64,000 bases of DNA from Bacteroidales bacterium. GTDB lineage: Bacteria > Bacteroidota > Bacteroidia > Bacteroidales > UBA10428. The notes beneath the pieces were generated by a model. The model was not told the DNA's origin. It worked only from the letters and a program-made list of their open reading frames with translations, and did no database searches. Location of the stretch: assembly GCA_016930375.1 (NCBI GenBank), contig JAFGGU010000070.1, positions 42,295 to 106,294 of the forward strand. Reading direction: 5' to 3'. The number at the start of each line of letters is the position of its first letter. Within the stretch, counting starts at the first letter, position 1. A program made the position numbers and the translations under genes. Below are positions 9,066 to 17,465 of this stretch, one piece after another.

Positions 9066-10690
9066 GAATAAACCTTCTCCCCGCCTACATAAGTTTCCAG
9101 AACCTGTACATCCGGAATTTCGCTTTCACCGATCTTCATGATGTCTCTGTTCAGGATGACAAAAACAGCTGATTTTCCTTTTTCGAGACTGCCCATACTG
9201 GATTCTTCGTAACAGGCTTTGGCAGCCCACAGTGTCATGGCTTTCAGGGCTTCTTCACGGGTTAGCGCTTCCTGCGGCTGGAAACCCTCAGCAGGATATC
9301 CTTTTTGGTCCTTGCGGGCGATTGCTGCATAAAAGCCATACAGGGGATTAATGGATTCAACCGGAAAATCGCTGCCGTTGGCCAGCCATCCATTCTGGCC
9401 CAGCAGAGTTCTGTATGCATAGGCTGTTTTAATCCTTTCCGGTCCGAGTCGTTCACCGGCCCAGTACATATCCGATGTGGCATGGGTGGTTTGCACACTT
9501 GGTACTATACTATATATGGCAAACAGCGGAAAATCCTCGGGATGTACCACCTGGGCGTGTTCTATTCGCCAGCGCAAATCGTTATTCTCAGGAAGAATGC
9601 TGCTGTAGATTTCCAGCATTAACCTGACAGCCGAGTCACCTATGCAATGCGTGTTTACCTGGTATCCCTTCTCATAGGCAAGATTACAGATTTTTGAGAG
9701 GAAACCGGAAGTGCTTACCTGTATTCCTCTGTTTCCCGGGCTGTCACTGTATGGCGACGTCAGCAATGCACCTCTTGAACCCAGGGCGCCGTCAGCGAAA
9801 AGCTTTATGGATCTTACACTCATGCTGGCTGAGCGGTAAATGCCTTTGTTGATAAAATGTTCGATATTCTCCTGTGTGGGATTCAGCATCGCATACACGT
9901 GCATTTTCAATTGACCCGCCTGCTGAAGGGAATCGATCAGCAATACGGTTTGCTTGTCGAGCCCGGCATCCCCGACCAGGGTAAGACCAACGGCAAAACA
10001 ATTCTTTTCTGCTGCCTGCAAAGCGTGAAGCTTACCAGTGTGATCAATATCCGGAAGATGTCTTTCTACAAGCGCCATGGCATTGTCGAGCAGAATGCCT
10101 GTTGTTCCCCTGGCATCTGCAAGCACCTCGCCTCCCTTAACCGTTGTACTTTGCCCGATACCGGCCAGGGCAAGAGCCCTGGAATTTACCCATGCAGCGT
10201 GTCCGTCAACCCTTGTCAAATAAACCGGTACATCCGGAAATTCCCTGTCCAGAATGTTTTTATCAGGGAATCTTTTATTCTCCCAGTCATTCTGATCCCA
10301 TCCCCGCCCTATGATCCATGATGACGGAAACTGCTGGTGATGTTTTCTGAGCCGGGCAACTACCTCATCAGCGGAGACTGATCCTGTAAGATCAGCCTGT
10401 CTGAGTCCAAGACCATACCCGTAAAAGTGGCAATGCGGATCTATAAACCCGGGGTACACCGGTTTGCCCTGAAGATCAATCTCCTGTGTAGCCTGGTACT
10501 TTTCAAGCAAACCGGCAGTTGTTCCTTTGTCAACGATTTGCCCGCCGCGGATCGCAAGGGCATCAACCACTTCGAATGTATTGTTAACCGTGTAGATCAC
10601 ACCGTTATACAGCAGAAGATCTGCTTTGTCCTTTTGGCATGCCGTAAACATGACCCAACTAATTATTAATAGTGTTTTAAACCAAATCAT
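9050..10690 (-). CDS. Amidohydrolase-3 (YtcJ-like) lipoprotein
   Basis: The 546-residue product starts with a short lipoprotein signal ending in FTACQ (Cys 18), so it is exported and lipid-anchored. It then has the amidohydrolase N-terminal composite domain with metal-binding DPHCHF (His 86, His 88), the GRGWDQNDW region typical of YtcJ-like proteins, HCIGDSAV, RIEHAQVV, and the C-terminal SDFPVESINPL aspartate motif. The family hydrolyses amide or related bonds using one or two metal ions; the substrate is unknown. Its stop codon lies inside the heptanucleotide array, so the last few residues (VNGE) are repeat-derived. Confidence 0.9.
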   Translation of the reverse strand: MIWFKTLLIISWVMFTACQKDKADLLLYNGVIYTVNNTFEVVDALAIRGGQIVDKGTTAGLLEKYQATQEIDLQGKPVYPGFIDPHCHFYGYGLGLRQADLTGSVSADEVVARLRKHHQQFPSSWIIGRGWDQNDWENKRFPDKNILDREFPDVPVYLTRVDGHAAWVNSRALALAGIGQSTTVKGGEVLADARGTTGILLDNAMALVERHLPDIDHTGKLHALQAAEKNCFAVGLTLVGDAGLDKQTVLLIDSLQQAGQLKMHVYAMLNPTQENIEHFINKGIYRSASMSVRSIKLFADGALGSRGALLTSPYSDSPGNRGIQVSTSGFLSKICNLAYEKGYQVNTHCIGDSAVRLMLEIYSSILPENNDLRWRIEHAQVVHPEDFPLFAIYSIVPSVQTTHATSDMYWAGERLGPERIKTAYAYRTLLGQNGWLANGSDFPVESINPLYGFYAAIARKDQKGYPAEGFQPQEALTREEALKAMTLWAAKACYEESSMGSLEKGKSAVFVILNRDIMKIGESEIPDVQVLETYVGGEKVYSVNGE

Positions 10691-10769
10691 TCCAATTGTT
10701 ATCTATAATCTTTATTCTGTAATAACTACTGATGCAAAAATTTTGTAAGTTGATGTATCCTTGGTTTTT

Positions 10770-10980
10770 CGGTTTTGGGCCACGAAGTGGCATAATCTGA
10801 ATAACCGTGGGTGTAACCCGCGGAAATGAGCTGTGTATGCTAACGCAGCCCTGAAGGGGCTGAATAACAGACCGGTATTCAGATTGATTCAACCCCTTCG
10901 GGGCTGAAAATGTTTTCTATCCACTTATCCGTGGGTTTTCACCCACGGTTATTCAGATACAACCCCTCCGGGGTCCAAAA
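10770..10980. repeat. Cluster of intergenic palindromic repeats
   Basis: This 386-base gap (10691-11076) holds several short hairpins: CCACGAAGTGG, CCGTGGGTGTAACCCGCGG, CAGCCCTGAAGGGGCTG, AACCCCTTCGGGGCTG, CCGTGGGTTTTCACCCACGG and ACCCCTCCGGGGT. They are separated by linkers such as TTATTCAGA and GAATAA. A related cluster lies at 56280-56490. I see no gene here; the translated fragments only reflect the repeats. The remainder of the gap is AT-rich. Confidence 0.8.
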
Positions 10981-11076
10981 CAATTCAAAAAATCAAGGAA
11001 CACTTATATTATATTTGATATTAATAATATACAAACAATTTTAAAAAGTTTATGCATCACTAGTAATCTTTAATCT

Positions 11077-12333
11077 TTAATCAATAAGATCCGCCACTTC
11101 TCTTTCTACTGTAATCCTGGAAGTTCTCATCATATCAATGGCCTGTTCTATTTCCTCCTCCTGGTGTCTGGCCATCAACTGAAACCGGAAAATGGCCTTA
11201 CCCTTAGGGACTGCGGGAAACTCAATTAGGTTTACCATCAACCCCTTTTCAAGCAGGTTTTTAAAGATCATCTTTGCGATTCTTTCGTGGCCGATGTGAA
11301 CTGGTACAATTTGTGTTGGTTTTCCGTTCAGCACAAAGTCGTTTTCACGGAATTTGGCAACAGTAAAATCAACCAGTTCTTTCAGTCGTTTACGCAGTCG
11401 TTTGCCTTCTTCCGAAAAAACCAGATCGATGCTCTTGCTTGCCACGAAACACTGAAGAGGGGAAGCTCCGGTGGAGAATACATAGGTCGGGCACATGGTG
11501 GTCATTTGTTTCCTTATTTCCAACGGTCCCGCAATAAAACCGCCATTGGTTCCGAAAGCCTTGCTGAAAGCGCCACAAATGATTATATTTTTTTCATAAA
11601 GCAAATCAATGGTTTCAAGCAATCCAAGTCCTTTTTCACCGAGCACACCCAGATCGTGAGCGATATCAATGATCAGTATGGCTTCATATTTATGCATAAG
11701 TTCCATAATCCGCCTGAGATCAGGGGAATCTGAATTCATGGAAAACAAGCTTTCTGTAATTACAATAAGTCCGTTCCGGTCATCCATCTGTCTGCATTTC
11801 TCCAGCACCTCATCCAGATGGGCCATGTCGTTATGATTGAATTTAAAAATATTCTGCGTAGTATACCTGGCGGCCAACTGCAGGCAATTGTGCGCAAATG
11901 CGTCCATCACGATGGTGTCTTTCGAGTTGGTCAGTCCGGTTACAGCACCATAACAGGCCATCCAACCTGACGGATAGATCAAACAGGTCTTTTGTTTCAG
12001 GATGGCTGCCAGCTTTACTTCAAGCTGTTCAGTCCATATGGTTCTTCCTGTAAGGGTGGGAGAGCCGGCACTGTGGATCGTGTGATGCTTATCGATAAAC
12101 TCCTTGACAGATTCAATGATTGTATCATTGTGGGACAAACCGAGATAGTCCTGTGTCCCGAAATTCATAGGTTGCCTGTTATCATGCGTCATAGCAAACG
12201 GCCAGATATGCTGTTCTTCTCTCAGCAAGCCCCAGTTATTTAATGGAGCAAATCTTTCGGCGATGGTTTTTCCGGAGAAGTTCATGAAATTCAAACCACT
12301 TCCTTCATAAGGACCTAATATCTGTAAACTCAT
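11077..12333 (-). CDS. Alpha-oxoamine synthase-like PLP enzyme
   Basis: The 418-residue product is a fold-type I PLP enzyme of the alpha-oxoamine synthase group (BioF, Kbl, serine palmitoyltransferase). It has FGTQDYLGLSHN near the N-terminus, HSAGSPTLTGR, the PLP aspartate in IIDIAHDLGVLG, and the Schiff-base lysine in GAFSKAFGTNGGF. Such enzymes condense an amino acid with an acyl-CoA and release CO2. It follows an acyl-CoA ligase gene on the same strand (66 bases), so a long-chain acyl substrate is plausible, as in sphingoid or sulfonolipid base formation. The exact amino acid used cannot be told. Confidence 0.85.
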   Translation of the reverse strand: MSLQILGPYEGSGLNFMNFSGKTIAERFAPLNNWGLLREEQHIWPFAMTHDNRQPMNFGTQDYLGLSHNDTIIESVKEFIDKHHTIHSAGSPTLTGRTIWTEQLEVKLAAILKQKTCLIYPSGWMACYGAVTGLTNSKDTIVMDAFAHNCLQLAARYTTQNIFKFNHNDMAHLDEVLEKCRQMDDRNGLIVITESLFSMNSDSPDLRRIMELMHKYEAILIIDIAHDLGVLGEKGLGLLETIDLLYEKNIIICGAFSKAFGTNGGFIAGPLEIRKQMTTMCPTYVFSTGASPLQCFVASKSIDLVFSEEGKRLRKRLKELVDFTVAKFRENDFVLNGKPTQIVPVHIGHERIAKMIFKNLLEKGLMVNLIEFPAVPKGKAIFRFQLMARHQEEEIEQAIDMMRTSRITVEREVADLID

Positions 12334-12399
12334 AATTTATAATAACTTGAAGGTGAATTAAGAAAGATAACAACGTATTGAATGAAAGGGTTTGGATAG

Positions 12400-14199
12400 T
12401 TAATCAGCCAGTTCACCTCTTTGAACCGAGAAAATTTCATCAATGGTAGTTGCATACCGATCGGTGAGAAATTTACGTTTCAGTTTAAGAGTGGGTGAAA
12501 GTTCACCGGTATTGGGTGACCATTCTTCCTGAACAAGCCGGAACCGTTTTATCTGTTCCGTTTGTCCAAGTTGAAGATTCATTTCATTTACCACCCTTTG
12601 ATAACGTGCCACTAGCTGGGGATGTTGGATGAGTTCGAGATTATCCCGGAAATTGATGCCATGCCGCATAGCCCAGTTGTGAAGAAAATTGAAGTCAGGA
12701 GAGATGATGGCACTGGCGAACTTCTGATTTTCGCCAATCACCATAACCTGTTCAATGAAAGGGGATTCTTTCAGCTTGTTCTCGATAACCTGGGGTGCAA
12801 CGTATTTTCCACTGGATAATTTGAATATTTCTTTTTTTCGGTCAGTGATCTTCAGGTACCTTCCTTCGATCATAATGCCAATATCACCGGTATGCAACCA
12901 GCCATCGCTGTCAATTATCTCACGGGTGAACTCAGGCTCTTTGTAATAACCTTTCATGACATTGGGGCCTTTGCAAAGAATCTCCCCGTCATCGGCAATT
13001 CTGATCTCCACACCCGGCATAGCAGGTCCTACTGTTCCGATCCTGAGATCACCGGTCCGGGGTTCCCGGTTGGCGGAAATTACCGGTGATGCTTCGGTCA
13101 TACCATATCCTTCGACAACCGGAACGCCGGCAGCATTAAAAATCACGGCCAGCCTGGGTTGCAGGGCAGCGCCACCGGTAACAATCAATTGCACCTTGCC
13201 ACCAAGGGCTTCGCGCCATTTACTGAAGATCAGTTTATCGGCCACTTTTAAGAGGAGTTGGTAAAAAAGTCCGTTTCCATTTGGAATTTTGTACCGCATG
13301 CCCAGGTTAACCGCCCAGAAAAAAATCTGTTTTTTGATTCCGCTGAGGTCCCTGCCCTTCTGGATAATCTTGTCATAAGTGCGTTCCAGCAACCTGGGCA
13401 CTGAAATGAAGACATCCGGCTGAACTTCTTTCAGGTTTTCAGCAATGGTGCCCATGTTTTCGGCGTAGTAAACACCCACGCCCACTGATTGAAAGTAATA
13501 GTTGATGGTTCTTTCGAAAACATGACTGATGGGTAAAAAGCTAAGTGTCCGGTGGGTGTAATCGAAATGATATACTTTTGAGATCGCTTCCACATTGCTC
13601 ATGATGTTGCCATGTGACAGCATGACACCTTTGGGATTGCCGGTGGTTCCTGAAGTATAGATGAGAGTTACAATATCATCCGCTGTAATTTCTTCCCTTA
13701 CCTTTTTCAATACAGGCGCATACTGATCAGCATGCTTACGTCCCAGGTCTGATATTTCTTTCCAGTTCCTCACCCCGTCTATTTCATTGTAACTGTAAAT
13801 TGACTGTATTGAGGGTATCTTGTCAACAATAGGCTTTATTTTATCCTGCAGTTGCTTGTCAGAAACAATAAGGATCTTCGGTTCACAATTATTTAAAATG
13901 TAGGTGTAATCATCTTCACTAATTGTGGGATAGACCGGAACATGTATGATGCCGGACTGACTGAGGGCCATGTCCATATAATTCCACTCGGGGCGGTTAT
14001 TGGAGATCGTTACTACAAGGTCACCCTTCTTCAGTCCGAGGGCCATCAGGCCATATGCTGTATTCTCAGCTGTTTCAACATATTCTTTAACGGAATGCTT
14101 TATCCATCTGCCTTTATCCTTATTAACAAGCATATCTTCCTTGTCAGGACAAATGTTTACAAGGTTGTTCAGAATATCAAATGTTCTTGTTAATTCCAT
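12400..14199 (-). CDS. Long-chain acyl-CoA synthetase (FadD15-like, AMP-forming)
   Basis: The product, about 599 residues, has the AMP-binding P-loop LIYTSGTTGNPKGVMLSH, VEGYGMTEASPVIS, WLHTGDIG and the C-terminal ITDRKKEIFKLSSGKYV lysine region. These are the core motifs of long-chain fatty acid-CoA ligases, which activate fatty acids to acyl-AMP and then acyl-CoA. The start is placed at the ATG at 14199 (MELTRTF), because a -7 box lies at 14220-14227 and the upstream ATG at 14241 would not be on that transcript. It is the first gene of a unit with the alpha-oxoamine synthase. Confidence 0.92.
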   Translation of the reverse strand: MELTRTFDILNNLVNICPDKEDMLVNKDKGRWIKHSVKEYVETAENTAYGLMALGLKKGDLVVTISNNRPEWNYMDMALSQSGIIHVPVYPTISEDDYTYILNNCEPKILIVSDKQLQDKIKPIVDKIPSIQSIYSYNEIDGVRNWKEISDLGRKHADQYAPVLKKVREEITADDIVTLIYTSGTTGNPKGVMLSHGNIMSNVEAISKVYHFDYTHRTLSFLPISHVFERTINYYFQSVGVGVYYAENMGTIAENLKEVQPDVFISVPRLLERTYDKIIQKGRDLSGIKKQIFFWAVNLGMRYKIPNGNGLFYQLLLKVADKLIFSKWREALGGKVQLIVTGGAALQPRLAVIFNAAGVPVVEGYGMTEASPVISANREPRTGDLRIGTVGPAMPGVEIRIADDGEILCKGPNVMKGYYKEPEFTREIIDSDGWLHTGDIGIMIEGRYLKITDRKKEIFKLSSGKYVAPQVIENKLKESPFIEQVMVIGENQKFASAIISPDFNFLHNWAMRHGINFRDNLELIQHPQLVARYQRVVNEMNLQLGQTEQIKRFRLVQEEWSPNTGELSPTLKLKRKFLTDRYATTIDEIFSVQRGELAD

Positions 14200-14219
14200 A
14201 CCGTGAAAATTAATTGCCC

Positions 14220-14227
14220 CAAAGATA
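14220..14227 (-). promoter_or_regulatory. -7 box for acyl-CoA synthetase unit
   Basis: The minus strand reads TATCTTTG, an exact TAnnTTTG match, placing a transcription start near 14213. This decides between the two possible start codons of the downstream gene in favour of 14199. Confidence 0.55.
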
Positions 14228-14330
14228 AATATAATGATCATACCTTTCGGATGTAATTCAGTGAACTATGTCATTTTTTAACCAGTCACTTTGTCCTACC
14301 TTTTGAGTTTTATTATTCACAATCAGCACT

Positions 14331-15287
14331 ATGAATAAACTGGCCGTGATAGCCTTAGGCGGTAATGCCCTGCAACGTGATAATCAGCGGGGAACAATTG
14401 AGGAGCAGGAGAAAAATACCTTTAGAACACTAGAGAATCTTGTTTTTCTGCTGAAAGACGGGTATGATCTTGTGATTACCCACGGGAATGGTCCCCAGGT
14501 GGGCGACTTATTACAACGCAATGATGCCGGAGAGCAAGTTTACGGGATACCACAAATGCCGCTCGACATTTGTGTGGCGGGTACCCAGGGTGAAATCGGC
14601 TATATGATTGAGCGCATATTGCGCAATGCGCTTACCAAACATGGAATTAATAAAAATGTGGTGAGTTTGATCAGCCAGGTTGTTGTTGACCGAAAAGGTA
14701 AATCGTTCCGTGAACTCGTCAAGCGGGTGGGACGCACATATTCTGAAGATGTGGCCAGGAAGCTCGAAAAGGAAAAAAAATGGGTTTTCAAAGAGGAAAT
14801 TAAGTCCGGAGGAGGATTCCGAAGGGTAGTTCCTTCGCCCCAGCCCATTGACATCCTGAATAGCCGGATCATCAAAGACCTGGTATCTGCCGGAAACATT
14901 GTTTTGGCCGCCGGAGGAGGCGGGATTCCGGTTTATATTGATGCAAAAGGCAATTACAGGCCGGTTGAAGCGGTGATCGACAAGGATATGGCCTCTGCAT
15001 TACTGGCAGTTACCATTCAGGCAGATGAATTCTATATCCTTACGGATGTCCCTTATGTATACCTGAATTATAAAAAACCCGATCAACAGATAGCTGAATT
15101 TATCAGTCGCGATGAAGCATTGAGATATTTGAAAATGGGGATGTTCAGTGAAGGCAGCATGGCCCCCAAAATGAAGGCTGCGATATACTTTGTTGAACAC
15201 GGGGGCAGCAGCAGTGTAATAACCGAGGCTACAAAACTCGAAAACAAAAAGTACGGTTCCAGAATTACCATGGATAAAAAAAGATAG
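14331..15287 (+). CDS. arcC: Carbamate kinase
   Basis: The 318-residue product matches carbamate kinase across its full length: VIALGGNALQ at the N-terminus, ITHGNGPQVGDLL, the GTQGEIGYMI motif, RRVVPSPQP, AAGGGGIPV, EAVIDKDMASALLA and FILTDV-like YILTDVPYVY, ending with FSEGSMAPKM. It converts carbamoyl phosphate and ADP to carbamate and ATP, or the reverse. No arginine deiminase or ornithine carbamoyltransferase gene is visible beside it, so the usual arc context is absent. A hairpin overlapping the stop codon closes the gene. Confidence 0.95.
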   Translation: MNKLAVIALGGNALQRDNQRGTIEEQEKNTFRTLENLVFLLKDGYDLVITHGNGPQVGDLLQRNDAGEQVYGIPQMPLDICVAGTQGEIGYMIERILRNALTKHGINKNVVSLISQVVVDRKGKSFRELVKRVGRTYSEDVARKLEKEKKWVFKEEIKSGGGFRRVVPSPQPIDILNSRIIKDLVSAGNIVLAAGGGGIPVYIDAKGNYRPVEAVIDKDMASALLAVTIQADEFYILTDVPYVYLNYKKPDQQIAEFISRDEALRYLKMGMFSEGSMAPKMKAAIYFVEHGGSSSVITEATKLENKKYGSRITMDKKR

Positions 15288-15310
15288 GACACCGCGCCGC
15301 AGTGTCCTAT
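15284..15310 (+). terminator. Hairpin terminator after arcC
   Basis: ATAGGACAC and GTGTCCTAT form a perfect 9-base stem around a 9-base loop, overlapping the TAG stop at 15285-15287 and followed by TAATTTC. The T-run is short, so efficiency is uncertain. Confidence 0.55.
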
Positions 15311-15460
15311 TAATTTCAACCAACCTAACCCTTTTATGATTAACCTGTCTTGTGTAAATAAGACCTGAAGACAGGATGATACCCTGTCGGACTTCATAAA
15401 AAAATGCTTTCTGTTGAAAACCTCTCCGCTAATGAACAACAGGAAGACCGTTTTGAGCGT

Positions 15461-15469
15461 TATTTTTGC
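15461..15469 (+). promoter_or_regulatory. -7 box for the LysM glucosaminidase gene
   Basis: TATTTTTGC is an exact TAnnTTTGC box, 17 bases before the start codon at 15487, giving a short leader. Confidence 0.5.
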
Positions 15470-15486
15470 AATATACAATTTGAACT

Positions 15487-16491
15487 ATGAGAATCATTTG
15501 GTTATTGGCGGTTGTTTTATGTACCGGTGGACAGGTTTTATCCCAGTCTCATGGAAGGATGTCCCGTACAGAGTATTTTGAGACTTATAGGGAGATGGCT
15601 GTCCATGAAATGCACCGCAGCGGTGTTCCGGCAAGCATTACACTCGCACAGGGGGCACTGGAAAGCGGCGATGGAAACAGTACGCTGGCACGAATCGCTA
15701 ATAATCATTTCGGTATTAAATGTCACAATGACTGGAATGGAAAAAAAATTTACTACGATGATGATGCGAAAAACGAGTGCTTCAGGAAGTACCCGTCGGT
15801 TGAAGATTCATACCGCGACCATTCAGATTATCTGAGGGAAAAGCAGCGGTATGCGTTTTTATTTGAACTGGATCTGCTGGATTATAAAGGGTGGGCAAGG
15901 GGATTAAAAAAGGCCGGTTATGCCACCAATCCTTCTTATGCCAGCAAGCTGATTGAGATTATTGATGAATATGGTCTTCACAGGTATGACCGGATGGGTG
16001 AAAATACACAGGTGCATCATCGCAGGCCTTCCAGACCTGCAAGTTATATCGCAACCCGTGCGATCCTTGAGAAAAACCGTGTCAAATATGTTCTGGCAGA
16101 ACCGGGGGATACGTATGAATCACTCACCCGGGAATTCGGAAAACTCGACTGGGAAATTCCGGGATACAATGATGTTCACGCCGGTGATTCCCTGTTTCCA
16201 GGGCAGGTAGTTTTTATTCAACCCAAAAGAAATAAGGCTGAAGTTGGCAATAACGTGCATATCCTGAAATCGGGCGAAACCATTTACACAGTCTCGCAGC
16301 GCTATGCCATTAAACTTGCCAGGCTTTACAGTATGAATCTTTTAAACCCGGGAACCCGTGTCAGTCCTGGTGTTACATTGCAATTGAGAAAGCCACTGAA
16401 AAGACCGTTGCCTGCACCACCGTTAAAGGAAGAAATTCCGGCAGGAGGTGAGGAACAGGAAGAGATAAAAGTGGAGTTAAACCTGGAGTAA
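15487..16491 (+). CDS. Secreted glucosaminidase with two LysM domains
   Basis: The 334-residue product has a signal peptide (cleavage near VLSQ-S). A FlgJ/LytG-type N-acetylglucosaminidase domain (about residues 25-170) follows, with SITLAQGALESGDGNS holding the catalytic Glu, NNHFGIKC, and YRDHSDYLREKQRYAFLF. Two LysM repeats follow: AEPGDTYESLTREFGK (about 204-240) and LKSGETIYTVSQRYAI (about 260-300). It should cleave peptidoglycan glycan strands while the LysM modules hold it on the wall. The acidic tail after the second LysM has no visible role. It converges with fmt, with one base between the stops. Confidence 0.92.
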   Translation: MRIIWLLAVVLCTGGQVLSQSHGRMSRTEYFETYREMAVHEMHRSGVPASITLAQGALESGDGNSTLARIANNHFGIKCHNDWNGKKIYYDDDAKNECFRKYPSVEDSYRDHSDYLREKQRYAFLFELDLLDYKGWARGLKKAGYATNPSYASKLIEIIDEYGLHRYDRMGENTQVHHRRPSRPASYIATRAILEKNRVKYVLAEPGDTYESLTREFGKLDWEIPGYNDVHAGDSLFPGQVVFIQPKRNKAEVGNNVHILKSGETIYTVSQRYAIKLARLYSMNLLNPGTRVSPGVTLQLRKPLKRPLPAPPLKEEIPAGGEEQEEIKVELNLE

Positions 16492-16492
16492 G

Positions 16493-17461
16493 TTACTGGA
16501 AAATACAATCATTGGGTTGCGGAAAGCCCCTCAGAAATTCGGCTATTCCCATCCGTTTTTTGCCCTGCAACTGGATACTTTCAATATTAATAAATCCATC
16601 CCTTACGGCAACGCAGAGATAGGTCTTGCCATCAGACTCAATTGCCCCGCAATCACGGCAATGCGCCCGGTTTATTAGGGTTCCGAAATAAATCTTGACC
16701 GTAAGGATTTCTCCCCTGGCATTAATGATTTCAGACCAGGCAGTCGGGTAAGGACTCAATCCCCGAACGAAATTATATACCTTTTCCGCATCCATTTCCC
16801 ATTTTATTCTGCAATCATTCTTTAAAATCCTGGGTGCACTCTTCAAAGGTTCCGGTATTTCCAGAAGATGCTGCTCCAGGCCGACTGCATTGCCTTTTGC
16901 AATAGCAGCAATGGTTTTTACTACCAGTTTTGCACCTACTGCCATCAGCCGGTCATGCACATCGCCGGCGGTCTCACTTCGTCCGACGGAGACCTCTTCA
17001 GAAAACAGTATGGATCCTTTATCGATTTCATGGTTTAAAAAGAAAGTAGTAACGCCGGTTTTGGTCTCACCGTTAATCAATGCCCAATTGATGGGAGCTG
17101 CACCCCGATATTGGGGCAAAAGTGAGGCATGCAGGTTAAAGGTTCCCAACTTTGGAAGACTCCACACCTCCTCGGGTAACATACGGAAAGCCACCACAAC
17201 CTGCAGATCAGCCTGCAGACTTTTTAAAATTGCAAGAAATTCAGGATCTTTCAGCTTTACAGGTTGCAGGACCGGCAGACGATGCTTTAATGCAAATTCC
17301 TTGACAGGTGATGCATGCAGCTTTAAGCCCCTTCCTGCCGGTTTGTCGGGAGATGTAATAACTGCTTTGACCGGGAAGTCGGCCTCTATTATGGCCTTTA
17401 GGGATTCCACAGCAAATTCGGGCGTACCCATGAAAACTATTCCCGGGGATGAGCTTTTCAT
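16493..17461 (-). CDS. fmt: Methionyl-tRNA formyltransferase
   Basis: The product has GIVFMGTPEFAVESL at the N-terminus, the SPDKPAGRGLK loop, the catalytic N-H-D set in FNLHASLLPQYRGAAPINWAL and FFLNHEIDKGSILF, and a C-terminal OB-like domain starting near ILKNDCRIKW. It formylates Met-tRNA for initiation. Length, 322 residues, is normal. The ATG at 17461 is preferred over the in-frame TTG one codon upstream. It follows ribBA with only a few bases between them, so the two share a transcript. Confidence 0.95.
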   Translation of the reverse strand: MKSSSPGIVFMGTPEFAVESLKAIIEADFPVKAVITSPDKPAGRGLKLHASPVKEFALKHRLPVLQPVKLKDPEFLAILKSLQADLQVVVAFRMLPEEVWSLPKLGTFNLHASLLPQYRGAAPINWALINGETKTGVTTFFLNHEIDKGSILFSEEVSVGRSETAGDVHDRLMAVGAKLVVKTIAAIAKGNAVGLEQHLLEIPEPLKSAPRILKNDCRIKWEMDAEKVYNFVRGLSPYPTAWSEIINARGEILTVKIYFGTLINRAHCRDCGAIESDGKTYLCVAVRDGFINIESIQLQGKKRMGIAEFLRGFPQPNDCIFQ

Positions 17462-17465
17462 CAAC

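Noticed and set aside
8932..9141. Plus-strand reading with a repeated FTIHYSL-type heptapeptide
   Set aside because: It is only the translation of the ATTCACY array (7 bases x 3 = 21 bases) and overlaps the amidohydrolase 3' end; no homology or promoter supports it.
10677..10892. Short minus-strand coding region in the palindromic repeat cluster
   Set aside because: Its sequence is made of the hairpin repeats and shows no protein features.
14199..14241. Longer start for the acyl-CoA synthetase at 14241
   Set aside because: The -7 box at 14220-14227 would place transcription start downstream of it, and the extra residues do not match the family.
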